Source of the DNA: Alphaproteobacteria bacterium
GTDB taxonomy: Bacteria > Pseudomonadota > Alphaproteobacteria > JANSWW01
Direction of reading: 5' to 3'
Assembly: GCA_024743275.1 (NCBI GenBank)
Contig: JANSWW010000008.1
Location: forward strand, 186,001-250,000
Length of the DNA: 64,000 nt
In this document: one piece after another, positions 8,632-17,254 of the stretch
How positions within the stretch are numbered: position 1 is the first letter of the stretch
Layout: every line of letters starts with the position of its first letter
Notes under the pieces: model-generated
What the model saw: only the letters and a program-made list of their open reading frames with translations
Database searches by the model: none
Told to the model about the DNA's origin: nothing
Program-made: the position numbers and the translations under genes

Positions 8632-9357
8632 ATGACGACCCGGCGCAGCATCACCTTCTCCTTTCACGACTCCCGTCCCGAAGCGGCGCCGCCGCCGCGC
8701 CGGGGCAGCCGGTTTTCCAGCGCCCAGGCGTTTTTGAGCGTCTATCTGTTGCTGGTCGCCTTCATGATCGTGCTCAACACCTTCTATACCCCGGACGTGA
8801 ACCGGGTCAGCAAGGTCCTCAACTCCGTCGGGGCCCAGTTCCGCCAGCTCCCCGAGACCGGACGGGATCCGGATACGGGGCTGTCGCCGATGGCCATCGA
8901 GGCGGGGCTGCAGCTATCGGACAATCTCGGCCAGATCTTCGAGGCCTATTTCCCGGTCGACGAGGGGCCGGTCCGGCGCGACGCGCTGACCTACTCGGTG
9001 GACGTGCCCCTGGACAGCCTGCTGCTGCCCGAGGATCCCGCGCTCGTGCGCCCGGGGAAAGAGGGCTTCGTCCGGCGGATCGCGGACGTTCTCGGCAACG
9101 CCCCCGGCAGCCAGCGCTATGAGATGGAGGTGCTGACCGCGCCGACGGCGCCTTTTGCCACCTATGCCGAAAAGGCTCAGCCGGTGGCGATCGGTCTGTC
9201 CAGTCTGGCGGAGGCGGTGCATGCGGCGGGCGCGCCCGCCGGCGCGGTGGCGGCCGGGTTCGCGCCGTTGCCCCAGGGTGTCGCCCGCTTCTTCTTCCAC
9301 ATCACGGTGCCGGGGGCCAGATCCCCGCGCTTCGACGGCAGCGAGCTCAAGCCATGA
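8632..9357 (+). CDS. MotB-like single-pass protein lacking the stator aspartate
   Basis: This is a 241-residue protein. The first 30 residues include ITFSFHDS, similar to the next gene's YHFSFATS, and a TM follows at about 31-51 (AQAFLSVYLLLVAFMIVLNTF). The TM aligns by position with the MotB TM but has no Asp. The periplasmic part is about 190 residues and has only a vague resemblance to OmpA domains. It overlaps the next gene by 4 bases (ATGA), and GGAG lies before its ATG. It is probably a degenerate MotB paralogue. The exact family was not recognised. Confidence 0.6.
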   Translation: MTTRRSITFSFHDSRPEAAPPPRRGSRFSSAQAFLSVYLLLVAFMIVLNTFYTPDVNRVSKVLNSVGAQFRQLPETGRDPDTGLSPMAIEAGLQLSDNLGQIFEAYFPVDEGPVRRDALTYSVDVPLDSLLLPEDPALVRPGKEGFVRRIADVLGNAPGSQRYEMEVLTAPTAPFATYAEKAQPVAIGLSSLAEAVHAAGAPAGAVAAGFAPLPQGVARFFFHITVPGARSPRFDGSELKP

Positions 9358-10121
9358 AGATCGCACGCCAATACCACTTCTCCTTCGCAACCAGCCTCGG
9401 GGCCTTGCCGCGGCTCAACAAGGCCGACACGTCGCCCGCGTGGATGACGACTTTCCTCGATATTCTGGCGCTGCTGTTGACCTTCTTCGTCATGGTGCTC
9501 GCCATGTCGTCGCCCCGGCCCGGCGAGTTCGAGGAGGTCGCCGGCGCGATCGCGTCGGAGTTCCAATCGGAGGAGCGGGGACCGGGTATTTCACTGCCGA
9601 CCGATCTCTCGGCGCGGCCCGATACGGCGCCTCAGGCCTTGGCGTTGGGCTATGTCAGCCAGTTGCTGCTCAAGACGATGGCGGACGATCCCGTGTTGAA
9701 GGGGGGGCGAATCACGGCCCTGTCCGACCGATTGATCGTGTCGCTCCCCTCCGACGGGGTGTTCAAGGTCGGCAGTGCGGAATTGTCGGCCGAGGGCAAA
9801 AAGGCCATGGCGGTCCTCGCCGAACGCCTCGCCCTGGTCCGCAACCGGATCAGCCTTGTGGGCCACACCGATCAGGACCGCTACACCGGTGATCGGTACA
9901 AATCCAATTGGGGCCTGGGGCTCGCCCGGGCGGCCACCGTCGCGAGCGTCTTTCGCCGCGGCGGCTACGATCAGGAGATCCGAGTCCTGACCCAGGCCGA
10001 CAGCCGCTTCGCCGATCTTGCGGCCGATTTGGAGCCGCCGGTGAAACGCCGCTTGGCGCGTCGGGTCGATCTGGTCATTCACCCGACCCAAAGCCGCTCC
10101 TTCAACGGAGGGGCCGGCTGA
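9354..10121 (+). CDS. MotB/OmpA-family stator-like protein
   Basis: This 255-residue protein has one TM at about residues 33-53 (FLDILALLLTFFVMVLAMSS) containing an Asp at residue 36, the position of the proton-carrying Asp of MotB. The C-terminal OmpA-like peptidoglycan-binding domain shows GVFKVGSAELSAEGKKAM, SLVGHTDQDRY and LGLARAATVASVF. It overlaps the previous gene by 4 bases and the following TPR gene by 1 base (TGATG), implying translational coupling of the three. No motA accompanies it, so it may be an alternative stator part or a motor-associated OmpA protein. Confidence 0.8.
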   Translation: MKIARQYHFSFATSLGALPRLNKADTSPAWMTTFLDILALLLTFFVMVLAMSSPRPGEFEEVAGAIASEFQSEERGPGISLPTDLSARPDTAPQALALGYVSQLLLKTMADDPVLKGGRITALSDRLIVSLPSDGVFKVGSAELSAEGKKAMAVLAERLALVRNRISLVGHTDQDRYTGDRYKSNWGLGLARAATVASVFRRGGYDQEIRVLTQADSRFADLAADLEPPVKRRLARRVDLVIHPTQSRSFNGGAG

Positions 10122-13100
10122 TGCGACGTGGGATCCTCTCCGCGGCCCTGGCGATGGGCGTGGTCTTTTCCGGACCCGCCGCCGCCGATCCGGTGACTAT
10201 CCGGGGCTGGGCCTTTCAGGACTTCGGCCGCCTGGTCTTCGATTGGGAGAACGGGGCCAACTATACGCTGTCCAGACAGGGCGATCGGGTGACCTTGCGC
10301 TTCGATCGGTTGATCGAAGGAGCACCCGGCCTCGCGGCGGAGAATCTCGTCGGATATCTCTCCGATGTCGCGCTGTCGCCGGACGGGACGGCGATCGCCT
10401 TTACGGTCGAACCGGATGCCACCGTCCGCGACTTCGATGTCGGCACGGCGATCGTGATCGACCTGTCCCTCCCCGTCGCTCTTAGGCCGGCACCGCAGCC
10501 CGGGGGCGCCACGGCACCAAGGGGGCCGGAGACGGCGCAGACACCGGCCGCGCCGGCGGAGCAGCCAGAGGCCGAGGCATCGGCGGCCGCGCGGATCCCG
10601 GTCAGGACCGGCGAGCATCCGACCTATTCCAGGGTCGTTCTGGATTGGCCGGCGCAGGTCGACTATCAGGTCGCTCAGGAAGGCCAGGTCGCCCGCTTTA
10701 CCTTCCCGGAAGGCTCCGCTCTCGGGCCGCTCGGCCCGGTCGCGGGTCTACGGCGGTTCGAGGGCGCGACGCTCGATGGCTCGACGGTCAGCTTCACCCT
10801 GTCCGAGGGGACGGATCTGCGGCAGTTCCGCAATGGGACCAGCGTTGTCGTCGATGCCGTCTCACCGCAGCCGTCCCCCACTCAAACGCCCCCACAACCG
10901 GCCGGCCAAACCGCTTCTCAAACGTCCGGCGAACCCGGCGCCCAGGAGGCCGCGACGCCCGAGAGTGACGCGCCGGCACAGGCCGCCGCGCAAGCCGGCG
11001 GTGGAGATGCCGGCGGGGGAGATCCTGGCGGGGGAGATATCGTCGGAGAAGAGGAGGCCGGGGACCCGCCGCCGGTGATCGGTTTCCAACCGCTGGATCT
11101 GGCGGAAGAGAATGACGAGGCGCTGTTCAACTCGGTCGAGACCCTGATCCGGGCGCCCCAGGATTTCCTGGCCGAGGAGGCGCTGGCGACCGCCGAAGGG
11201 GTGCCGCCGCAACGGCTGGCCAGCTTGATCGATGGCGAAGCGGCGCCGATCGAACTCGACCGCAGCATCGCCGGGGTCTCGGTGTCCCGCGATCTCGCGC
11301 CGATCGCGCCGGAGGATCTGTCGGGCGCGCCGCTCGCCGTGCAATACGCCAAGGAAGAGGACACGGTGACGATCCGCTTCCCGTGGACCACACCGACCGC
11401 CGCCGCCGTCTTCGTCCGGGCGGGATATGTCTGGACCGCCTTCGACGAGCAGCGCCGCATGGACCTGAGCGCGCTCCGGGAGATCACCGATGTGGTCTCG
11501 GCCGTCGAACAGGTTCCGAGCCCGGTCGGCAGCGTCATGCGGTTCCGACTGGTCAGCGGCCTGTCGCCCAGGGTCTGGCGGGACGGCCTCAATTGGCTGA
11601 TCGACCTGAGGGCGCAGGAGATCCGGACCGAGGTGCCGCTCAATCCGGAGGTCCAGCCGATCAGTCCCCAGGGGCCGCGTCTGTTCATCCCGGTGAGCGG
11701 GGTCGGGGAGTCGATCCCGGTCGTCGATCCGGAAGTGGGCGATCAGATCTTTGTCATTCCGATCGATCCCCTCGGCCGCGGATCGGCTGTGCAACGGAAC
11801 TTCGCCGAGTTCAAACTGCTGAAGTCGGTTCAGGGATTGGCCGTGCAGCCGCTGTCCGAGGATGTGACGATCCGGGAACTGCCGGACGGTGTCGCGGTGA
11901 CCAAGGATGGGGGGCTCTTCCTCACCAAGGACCTGCAGCGCCAGGACACTTTCGGCGAACAGGGCTTCGGTTCCGAACAGGCCTTTGCGCAAGGCCGGCC
12001 GTATCCGTTGGAAGAATGGCGGCTGGTCAACGAGGATAGCTTTTACCGCGCCAAACAGGACATCCAGCGCGAGGTGGCGGAGGCCATTAGCATCTCGCGG
12101 ACGCGGCCGCGGATGAAATTGGCCCGCTTCTTCTTCGCCCATGGCCTGACCGCCGAAACCCTGGGGGTTTTGCGGACCGTGGCGGCCGAGGATCCGGAAT
12201 TCTCCAACACACCGGAGTTCAAGTCGCTTCGGGGTGGGGCGCTCTACGCCTTCGGGCGGGAGGACGCGGCCCGCGAGGATCTCGCGGACCGGGCGCTGGA
12301 CGGGAACCGGGAAGTGGAATTGTGGCGGGGCGCCGCCGCCGGGGCCGTGGGCGATTGGGGGCAGGCCGCCGAGCATTTCGCCCGGGCGGGCGAAATCCCC
12401 GGTGATTATCCTCGGAACTACACGACCGAGATCGCCCTGATCGCCGCCGAGGCCGCCATCCGGGTGGGCGACAACCGTGGGGCCGGAGTCTTCCTCGACA
12501 TCGTCGCGGAGGGCTCCCCGAGCAAGGCGGAGGCGGCGCGGATCGATTACCTGAGGGGGCGGGTTCTGTCCGCCGTGGGCGACGTCGAGGGCGCCTATTC
12601 CCTCTGGGAGCCGCTGGCCGCCGGCGAGGACCGTTGGTCCCGCGTGCGCGCGGCCCGTGCCCTGGTCGAAGAGGATCTGCGGCAGGGCAAGATCGGCAAG
12701 GAGGAGGCGATCCAGAAGCTCGAGGATCTGCGCTTCGCCTGGCGTGGCGACCGGTTGGAATTCGACCTCCTCCGTCGGCTCGGCGGCCTCTATCTGGATG
12801 CGGGCGATTTCCGGAGCGGCCTCAACACCTTGAAGGAGGCGACGAGCCTGTTCCCGAGCCAGCCGGAAACCCCCCTGGTGACCGAGCAGATGACCAACGC
12901 CTTCGCCCGGCTTTATCTCGATGGCCAGGCGGACCGGTTGTCGCCGCTCACGGCTCTATCGCTGTTCGAGGACTTCCGCGAACTGACACCGGTCGGCACC
13001 CTGGGCAACGAGATGATCCGGCGCCTCTCGGACCGACTGGTCTCGGTCGATCTGCTCGACCGGGCGGGATCGCTGCTCGAGCGCCAGATCGAGTTCCGCT

Positions 13101-13699
13101 TGGAAGGTTTGGACAAGGCCCGGGTCGGGGCGCAGCTCGCCTTGATCCGATTGCTCGACCGGAACGCCTCCGGCGCGGTCGACGCCCTCGACAGTTCCGT
13201 CGCTCCCCGCCTTCCGGAACGGCTCGCCTTGGAGCGGCGGCGGTTGCGGGCCCGGGCGCTGGCCGACCAGGATCAACCGGCCGAGGCGCTGGAACTCTTG
13301 GAGGGCGACGACAGCCGGGATGCCAATCTGCTCCGCGCCGACATCAATTGGCGGCGTCAGTCGTGGAGTCAGGCGGCCGAGGCCTTCTCCCGTCTGGCGG
13401 ACGATCTACCGTCCAGCGGTTTGGGCCGGCAGGAGGCCGCTCTGGTCCTGAACTGGGCGGTTGCAGCCTCCCTGTCCGATGATCCGCAAGGGGTTCAGCT
13501 CATTCGTCGGCGTTTCGGCAACGCCATGGACCAGACGGCGGCGCGCGAGGCCTTCCGATTGATCACGGCGGGCAGCGGCCAGGATCTTGGCGACTTCACC
13601 CAGGTCGCGGACCGCTTCCAGGAAATCCGCCAGTTCCAGGGCTTCCTGAACTCCTATCGCGACCGGCTCTCGGATCGCGGCCTAAGTGCGATCAACTGA
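10121..13699 (+). CDS. Large secreted TPR protein of the flagellar/motor locus
   Basis: The ATG at 10121 overlaps the preceding stop codon and gives 1192 residues with a Sec signal peptide (MRRGILSAALAMGVVFSGPAAA). The first ~470 residues contain at least two, probably three, related beta-rich units of about 90 residues. The first two open with GWAFQDFGRLVFDWENGANY and TYSRVVLDWPAQVDYQV and end in VVIDL/VVVDA-like strands. They are separated by Ala/Pro/Gly-rich linkers, and the units recall AMIN-type domains. The remaining ~700 residues are helical TPR-like repeats (for example LARFFFAHGLTAETLGVLR and LGGLYLDAGDFRSGLNTLKEA). Coupling to the MotB-like pair suggests a periplasmic motor scaffold, comparable in shape to TPR motor proteins elsewhere. 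This role is inference. Confidence 0.8.
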   Translation: MRRGILSAALAMGVVFSGPAAADPVTIRGWAFQDFGRLVFDWENGANYTLSRQGDRVTLRFDRLIEGAPGLAAENLVGYLSDVALSPDGTAIAFTVEPDATVRDFDVGTAIVIDLSLPVALRPAPQPGGATAPRGPETAQTPAAPAEQPEAEASAAARIPVRTGEHPTYSRVVLDWPAQVDYQVAQEGQVARFTFPEGSALGPLGPVAGLRRFEGATLDGSTVSFTLSEGTDLRQFRNGTSVVVDAVSPQPSPTQTPPQPAGQTASQTSGEPGAQEAATPESDAPAQAAAQAGGGDAGGGDPGGGDIVGEEEAGDPPPVIGFQPLDLAEENDEALFNSVETLIRAPQDFLAEEALATAEGVPPQRLASLIDGEAAPIELDRSIAGVSVSRDLAPIAPEDLSGAPLAVQYAKEEDTVTIRFPWTTPTAAAVFVRAGYVWTAFDEQRRMDLSALREITDVVSAVEQVPSPVGSVMRFRLVSGLSPRVWRDGLNWLIDLRAQEIRTEVPLNPEVQPISPQGPRLFIPVSGVGESIPVVDPEVGDQIFVIPIDPLGRGSAVQRNFAEFKLLKSVQGLAVQPLSEDVTIRELPDGVAVTKDGGLFLTKDLQRQDTFGEQGFGSEQAFAQGRPYPLEEWRLVNEDSFYRAKQDIQREVAEAISISRTRPRMKLARFFFAHGLTAETLGVLRTVAAEDPEFSNTPEFKSLRGGALYAFGREDAAREDLADRALDGNREVELWRGAAAGAVGDWGQAAEHFARAGEIPGDYPRNYTTEIALIAAEAAIRVGDNRGAGVFLDIVAEGSPSKAEAARIDYLRGRVLSAVGDVEGAYSLWEPLAAGEDRWSRVRAARALVEEDLRQGKIGKEEAIQKLEDLRFAWRGDRLEFDLLRRLGGLYLDAGDFRSGLNTLKEATSLFPSQPETPLVTEQMTNAFARLYLDGQADRLSPLTALSLFEDFRELTPVGTLGNEMIRRLSDRLVSVDLLDRAGSLLERQIEFRLEGLDKARVGAQLALIRLLDRNASGAVDALDSSVAPRLPERLALERRRLRARALADQDQPAEALELLEGDDSRDANLLRADINWRRQSWSQAAEAFSRLADDLPSSGLGRQEAALVLNWAVAASLSDDPQGVQLIRRRFGNAMDQTAAREAFRLITAGSGQDLGDFTQVADRFQEIRQFQGFLNSYRDRLSDRGLSAIN

Positions 13700-13729
13700 C
13701 CCCGATCAACTCACCCGGTCATCTTGTTG

Positions 13730-14533
13730 TCAGGGGCCGACCGAGAAGCTGCGGACCAGGGCGCCGGCCAGCTTGTACCAGCCGTCGACCAGCACGAAGA
13801 AGATCAGCTTGAACGGCAGGGACAGGATGATCGGCGGAATCATCATCATGCCCATCGACATCAGGATCGAGGCCAGCACCATGTCGATGATGATGAACGG
13901 AATGTAGATCAGGAACCCGATCTCGAAGGCCCGGCGCAGTTCCGAGATCATGAAGGCAGGAACCAGCGCGCGCAGCGGGGTCTCGATACCGACCTCGTCC
14001 GGACCGGCCTCGGCCATTTCGAGGAACAGGTCGAGATCCTGCTCGCGGACATTGGCGAGCATGAAGACCCGGAAGGGAGCCACCGTGTTCTCGAAGGCGG
14101 TCGCCTCGTCGATTTCCTGGTCGATCAGCGGCTGAATGCCGTTCTCATAGGCCTCCGACAGGACCGGGGCCATGATGAAACCGGTGAGAAACAGCGCCAG
14201 GCTGACCATGACGATGTTCGGCGGCGACTGCTGGGTCCCGAGCGCTGTCCGGACCAGCGACAGGACGACGATGATCCGCACAAAGGACGTCACCATCACC
14301 AGGATGCCCGGCGCCAGGCTGAGCACCGTCAGCAAAGCCACCAACTGGACGATCCGCGCGGTCGAGGCGGCACCCGGGCCATCGCCGAGATCGAGACTCA
14401 GGGTCTGGGCCATGGCCGGCTCGATCCAAAAGAGCACGCCGATCCCGATCAGCGGCAGGAGCACGCAGACCAGGGCAAGGACACGGAGAGTGAGGAGCTT
14501 TTTGGCGATTTTCGTCAGGCCGGGAAGAGTCAT
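13730..14533 (-). CDS. fliP: Flagellar export gate protein FliP
   Basis: FliP is a core subunit of the FliPQR export gate. The 267 residues include a cleavable N-terminal signal (ending AMAQ at about residue 43), the family signature TSFVRIIVVLSLVRTALGTQ, the loop AFMISELRRAFEIGFLIYIPF, and MGMMMIPPIILSLPFKLIFF. It overlaps fliO by 4 bases. It is the last gene of the minus-strand fhlB-orphan-fliO-fliP unit and converges on the large TPR gene, with about 30 bases between the stop codons. Confidence 0.97.
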   Translation of the reverse strand: MTLPGLTKIAKKLLTLRVLALVCVLLPLIGIGVLFWIEPAMAQTLSLDLGDGPGAASTARIVQLVALLTVLSLAPGILVMVTSFVRIIVVLSLVRTALGTQQSPPNIVMVSLALFLTGFIMAPVLSEAYENGIQPLIDQEIDEATAFENTVAPFRVFMLANVREQDLDLFLEMAEAGPDEVGIETPLRALVPAFMISELRRAFEIGFLIYIPFIIIDMVLASILMSMGMMMIPPIILSLPFKLIFFVLVDGWYKLAGALVRSFSVGP

Positions 14534-14976
14534 GGACGGTCGTTCGGCTCCGAGCTGGGCGGGGTCGCGGCGGGCTGGTGGATGTCGCGGCCGGCGGTCT
14601 TGCGATCCGGTACTCCCGCCTTTCCCGACCGGCCGAACCGGCCCCCCGTCAGTTGCGCCATGGTATCCGCAAAATTCGCTTTTGTCTGGGCCGGCGGTGG
14701 CCTGTCAGCCGCATCGATGCCGGTTTCGACCACCCGTTCGCCCTCCATGCCGAGGAGGAGCAGATGCTCGGTATCGTCCCGCCGAACCAAAACCAACCGC
14801 CGCCGGGCGTCGATCGGCAGAATCTCGACGACACTGAGCCGGCGCTCACCCGACTGTTGGACCGCTGGACCCGCCAGACCGGTGCGGCGCACCCCATAGG
14901 CCATGAGCAGCATCAGCCCGATGACAAAGGCCAGGACCAGCAGCGTGGTGAGGTATTCGAAGGAGAAGAGGCTCAC
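14530..14976 (-). CDS. fliO: Flagellar biosynthesis protein FliO
   Basis: FliO is a small membrane protein that helps assemble the FliP ring. The 148 residues comprise one N-terminal TM (EYLTTLLVLAFVIGLMLLMAY, residues 7-27), then a FliO domain with RRLSVVEILPIDARRRLVLVRRDDTEHLLLLG and a polar, disordered tail. It overlaps fliP by four bases (ATGA), the typical arrangement. A gap of 24 bases separates it from the upstream orphan. Confidence 0.9.
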   Translation of the reverse strand: MSLFSFEYLTTLLVLAFVIGLMLLMAYGVRRTGLAGPAVQQSGERRLSVVEILPIDARRRLVLVRRDDTEHLLLLGMEGERVVETGIDAADRPPPAQTKANFADTMAQLTGGRFGRSGKAGVPDRKTAGRDIHQPAATPPSSEPNDRP

Positions 14977-15000
14977 GGCGGGGATCTCATGGTCGGCCGG

Positions 15001-15375
15001 TCAATAGCGGCCGGTGGTCTTGTAGGCGGAGGCCGCCCGCGCCGCACGGTCGGCGGCCGGGGGCTCGGGCCGGTCCTCGGGCAGGACGATGCCCTTCGCC
15101 CGCAGCCCTTCGTGCAACCGGTCGAGCTTGCCGATGACCTGTTCCAGGAGCGGCAGCAGGGTCCGGGCCTCGGCGCCGGGAAGAGCGGTCACGGCCTCGC
15201 TCAGGCGGGCGGCTTCGATCTCCAATGGCTTGGCGTTGAACGGGGCTCCGCGCTCCGCCGCCGTCGCCATGCGGTCGATGTCGGCGACCAGTCGTTCCAG
15301 GGCGCCGGCCAGAGGACTTGCGGGCCTGCTTTTAGGCGGGTCTTTGGGCGAGCTTTCGGGCGGATTGGCGGTCAC
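15001..15375 (-). CDS. Small helical orphan between fhlB and fliO
   Basis: This 124-residue soluble protein starts at a GTG (15375-15373) that overlaps the fhlB stop in a GTGA arrangement. An alternative reading of the same frame from further upstream would run through fhlB in another frame and is rejected. The N-terminal ~25 residues are Pro/Ser/Lys-rich. The middle is predicted helical (ALERLVADIDRMATAAERGA and ARTLLPLLEQVIGKLDRLHE). The length and helices recall export chaperones such as FlgN, but no signature was recognised. It is translationally coupled to fhlB and precedes fliO, so it is probably a flagellar export accessory. Confidence 0.65.
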   Translation of the reverse strand: MTANPPESSPKDPPKSRPASPLAGALERLVADIDRMATAAERGAPFNAKPLEIEAARLSEAVTALPGAEARTLLPLLEQVIGKLDRLHEGLRAKGIVLPEDRPEPPAADRAARAASAYKTTGRY

Positions 15376-15794
15376 TGTTCCTCTCCGCCCACTTTGAGGT
15401 TTTCGAGATAGAGATAGGAGAGGATCTCGGCGACCGCGGCGAACGCCTCGATCGGAATATCCTCCCCCAGATCGACGGCCATCAGGACTTCCGCCAGATC
15501 GGGGTCCTCCCGTACCTTGACGTCGTTGTCGAAGGCCATGGTCAGAATCGCCTCCGCGATCTTTCCATAGCCCTGGGCGACGATGGTCGGGGTCCGGTCG
15601 CTGCCCCGGCGGTGTTCCAGCGCGATCGCCGCCTGCCGACCGGCGCGCCGCTTCGGTGCCGCCGGATCGCCGATTTCCAGATCCGCCGACACCGGCCCCG
15701 GCAGCGCCTTCTGACCGGCAGCCCGTGCCGGGGCGGCCTGCTCGGCGGCGGGCGGGTTTTTCGTGGAGGACTTGCTGGAAAAGATCGGCGGCAC
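15372..15794 (-). CDS. FhlB: FlhB C-terminal-domain homologue
   Basis: This 140-residue cytoplasmic protein matches only the C-terminal domain of FlhB: IALEHRRGSDRTPTIVAQGYGKIAEAIL, then VREDPDLAEVLMAVDLGEDIPIEAFAAVAEILSYLYL. It lacks the autocleavage NPTH motif and all TM helices. FhlB-type paralogues can partly replace FlhB-C during export switching. The N-terminal ~45 residues are low-complexity. The start at GTG 15794 has only a distant GAGG, so the exact start is uncertain. It is the first gene of the minus-strand unit, divergent from flgB. Confidence 0.85.
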   Translation of the reverse strand: MPPIFSSKSSTKNPPAAEQAAPARAAGQKALPGPVSADLEIGDPAAPKRRAGRQAAIALEHRRGSDRTPTIVAQGYGKIAEAILTMAFDNDVKVREDPDLAEVLMAVDLGEDIPIEAFAAVAEILSYLYLENLKVGGEEQ

Positions 15795-15897
15795 GGTTGT
15801 TGCGACCTCGAAGACCGACGGGGCAGGTCACCGATCATACACGATGACCGCCACCGGACCAGCGTCCGTTGGCACGCCGAGGACCGCTTCGTGAAAC

Positions 15898-15913
15898 TGG
15901 CACGCTTTGTGCT
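15898..15913 (+). promoter_or_regulatory. Sigma-54 (RpoN) promoter of flgBC-fliEQR-flhB
   Basis: TGGCACGCTTTGTGCT shows the -24 element TGGCACG and a -12 GTGCT with the required GG-N10-GC spacing. It lies 39 bases before the flgB ATG and differs by one base from the flgF promoter. A second TGGCACG at 15870-15876 lacks the -12 GC and is not scored. Confidence 0.8.
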
Positions 15914-15952
15914 TCTCTCCCGGCAGCCAAGGATTTTGAAACAGGTGCTCCG

Positions 15953-16354
15953 ATGGATCTCAGCAATCTCAGCGTTTTCGGCGGAACGATGCGGCAGATG
16001 GAATGGCTCGGCCAGCGGCATCGGGTCATCGCCCACAACGTCGCCAACGCGGATACGCCGAATTTCCATGCCCGGGACCTCAAGCCGCTCGATTTCAAGG
16101 CCGCGATGTCGCGGGTCGACTCGGTCAAGCTGGCCAGCGCCCAAGGGAACCACCTGACCGGTACCGGGTTCGAACGCAACGCCGCCCGGGAGATGGACAC
16201 GACGATGCTCTACGAGGTGATGCCGGACGGTAACGGCGTCGATCTGGAACAGCAGATGATCAAGATGCAGCAGACCCGGGCCGACTACAACATGATGGCC
16301 AATCTGTATCAGAAGCATCTGGGCATGATGAAAACGGCCATCACTGGCCGCTAA
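15953..16354 (+). CDS. flgB: Flagellar proximal rod protein FlgB
   Basis: FlgB is the innermost rod subunit. The protein has 133 residues from the ATG at 15953, chosen over an upstream in-frame start at 15869 because only the shorter form lies downstream of the sigma-54 promoter and gives the family start. Motifs are HRVIAHNVANADTPNFHARD near the N-terminus and MIKMQQTRADYNMMANLYQKHL at the C-terminus. It is the first gene of the flgB-flgC-fliE-fliQ-fliR-flhB operon. Confidence 0.95.
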   Translation: MDLSNLSVFGGTMRQMEWLGQRHRVIAHNVANADTPNFHARDLKPLDFKAAMSRVDSVKLASAQGNHLTGTGFERNAAREMDTTMLYEVMPDGNGVDLEQQMIKMQQTRADYNMMANLYQKHLGMMKTAITGR

Positions 16355-16395
16355 CGGATTGATTTAACGCGTAAAGGACAGTCGGGAGAAGGTAG

Positions 16396-16806
16396 ATGGA
16401 ACTGGTCAACGCCATGGCGGTCTCCGCCTCCGGGATGAAGGCTCAAGGGGCACGGGTCCGGGTCATCGCCGAGAACATCGCCAACGCGAATTCCATCGCG
16501 GAGGGACCCGGCCAGGAGCCCTATCGCCGCAAACTGATCACCTTCCGCAACGAACTGGACCGGGCGTCCGGCGTCGACATGGTGAAGGCCAACCGGATCA
16601 TCCTGGACGAATCGCCCTTCGGTCTGAAGTTCGAGCCCAATCATCCCTATGCCGACGACGACGGCTACATCCGCACCCCGAATGTGAAGACGACCATCGA
16701 GATGATGGACATGCGCCAGGCGACGCGGGCCTATGAGGCCAATCTGAACGCGATCGGCGCCGCGCGGTCCATGCTGCAGCGGACGGTCGAACTTTTGCGC
16801 AGTTAA
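16396..16806 (+). CDS. flgC: Flagellar proximal rod protein FlgC
   Basis: This 136-residue proximal rod subunit starts MELVNAMAVSASGMKAQGAR. It carries the axial-family ENIANANSI motif (instead of the commoner ENxANxxT), the FlgC-typical EPYRRKLITF, GYIRTPNVKTTIEMMDM and the C-terminal TRAYEANLNAIGAARSML. GGAGAAGG precedes the ATG. It follows flgB by 41 bases. Confidence 0.96.
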   Translation: MELVNAMAVSASGMKAQGARVRVIAENIANANSIAEGPGQEPYRRKLITFRNELDRASGVDMVKANRIILDESPFGLKFEPNHPYADDDGYIRTPNVKTTIEMMDMRQATRAYEANLNAIGAARSMLQRTVELLRS

Positions 16807-16885
16807 GGCTATACTGCGCTTTGTGCATTGTTTCGCCCGACGCCGGCAGCATTTGCCGCGCGCGGCGCAAGAGGAGGACTGAAAG

Positions 16886-17185
16886 ATGGTGGCCAATATC
16901 GCGAATGCGATCTCCGCCTACCAGAATGTCCCGCAAGGAGAAGGGCTTAGCGCCCGGGACGCCGGCGGGAAGGACTTCGCGAGCTTCGTGCAGGAGGCGG
17001 CAGAATCTGCCCTCGCCACCATGCAGGAAGGCGAGAACATGACGGTCAAGGCGATCCGCGGCGAGGCGGAGCTGACCGATGTGGTCGCCGCCGTGAACAA
17101 CGCCGAGGTCACGCTGCAGACGGTTGTTAACATCCGCGACCGGATGGTGCAGGCTTACCAGGAAATCCTGCGGATGCCGATCTGA
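16886..17185 (+). CDS. fliE: Flagellar hook-basal body protein FliE
   Basis: FliE is a 99-residue adaptor between the MS ring and the rod. Visible features are FASFVQEAAESALATMQEGE, LTDVVAAVNNAEVTLQTVV and the C-terminal VQAYQEILRMPI, all typical of FliE. GAGGAGG lies before the ATG. It sits between flgC and fliQ as in most alphaproteobacterial operons. Confidence 0.95.
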   Translation: MVANIANAISAYQNVPQGEGLSARDAGGKDFASFVQEAAESALATMQEGENMTVKAIRGEAELTDVVAAVNNAEVTLQTVVNIRDRMVQAYQEILRMPI

Positions 17186-17254
17186 TCGCCTTCTCCGGTC
17201 TGATGCGGGACCGGTGAGCGAGGCCGCGCCGGGCATGGTGCGGCAAGGGGGACC

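Noticed and set aside
10507..11060. Low-complexity stretch in the TPR gene as a frameshift or fusion
   Set aside because: The frame is maintained and the same beta-rich unit resumes on both sides, so it is a linker.
15870..15885. TGGCACG upstream of flgB as a second sigma-54 site
   Set aside because: The -12 GC is not ten bases after the GG, so the RpoN spacing rule fails; the site at 15898 is the functional candidate.
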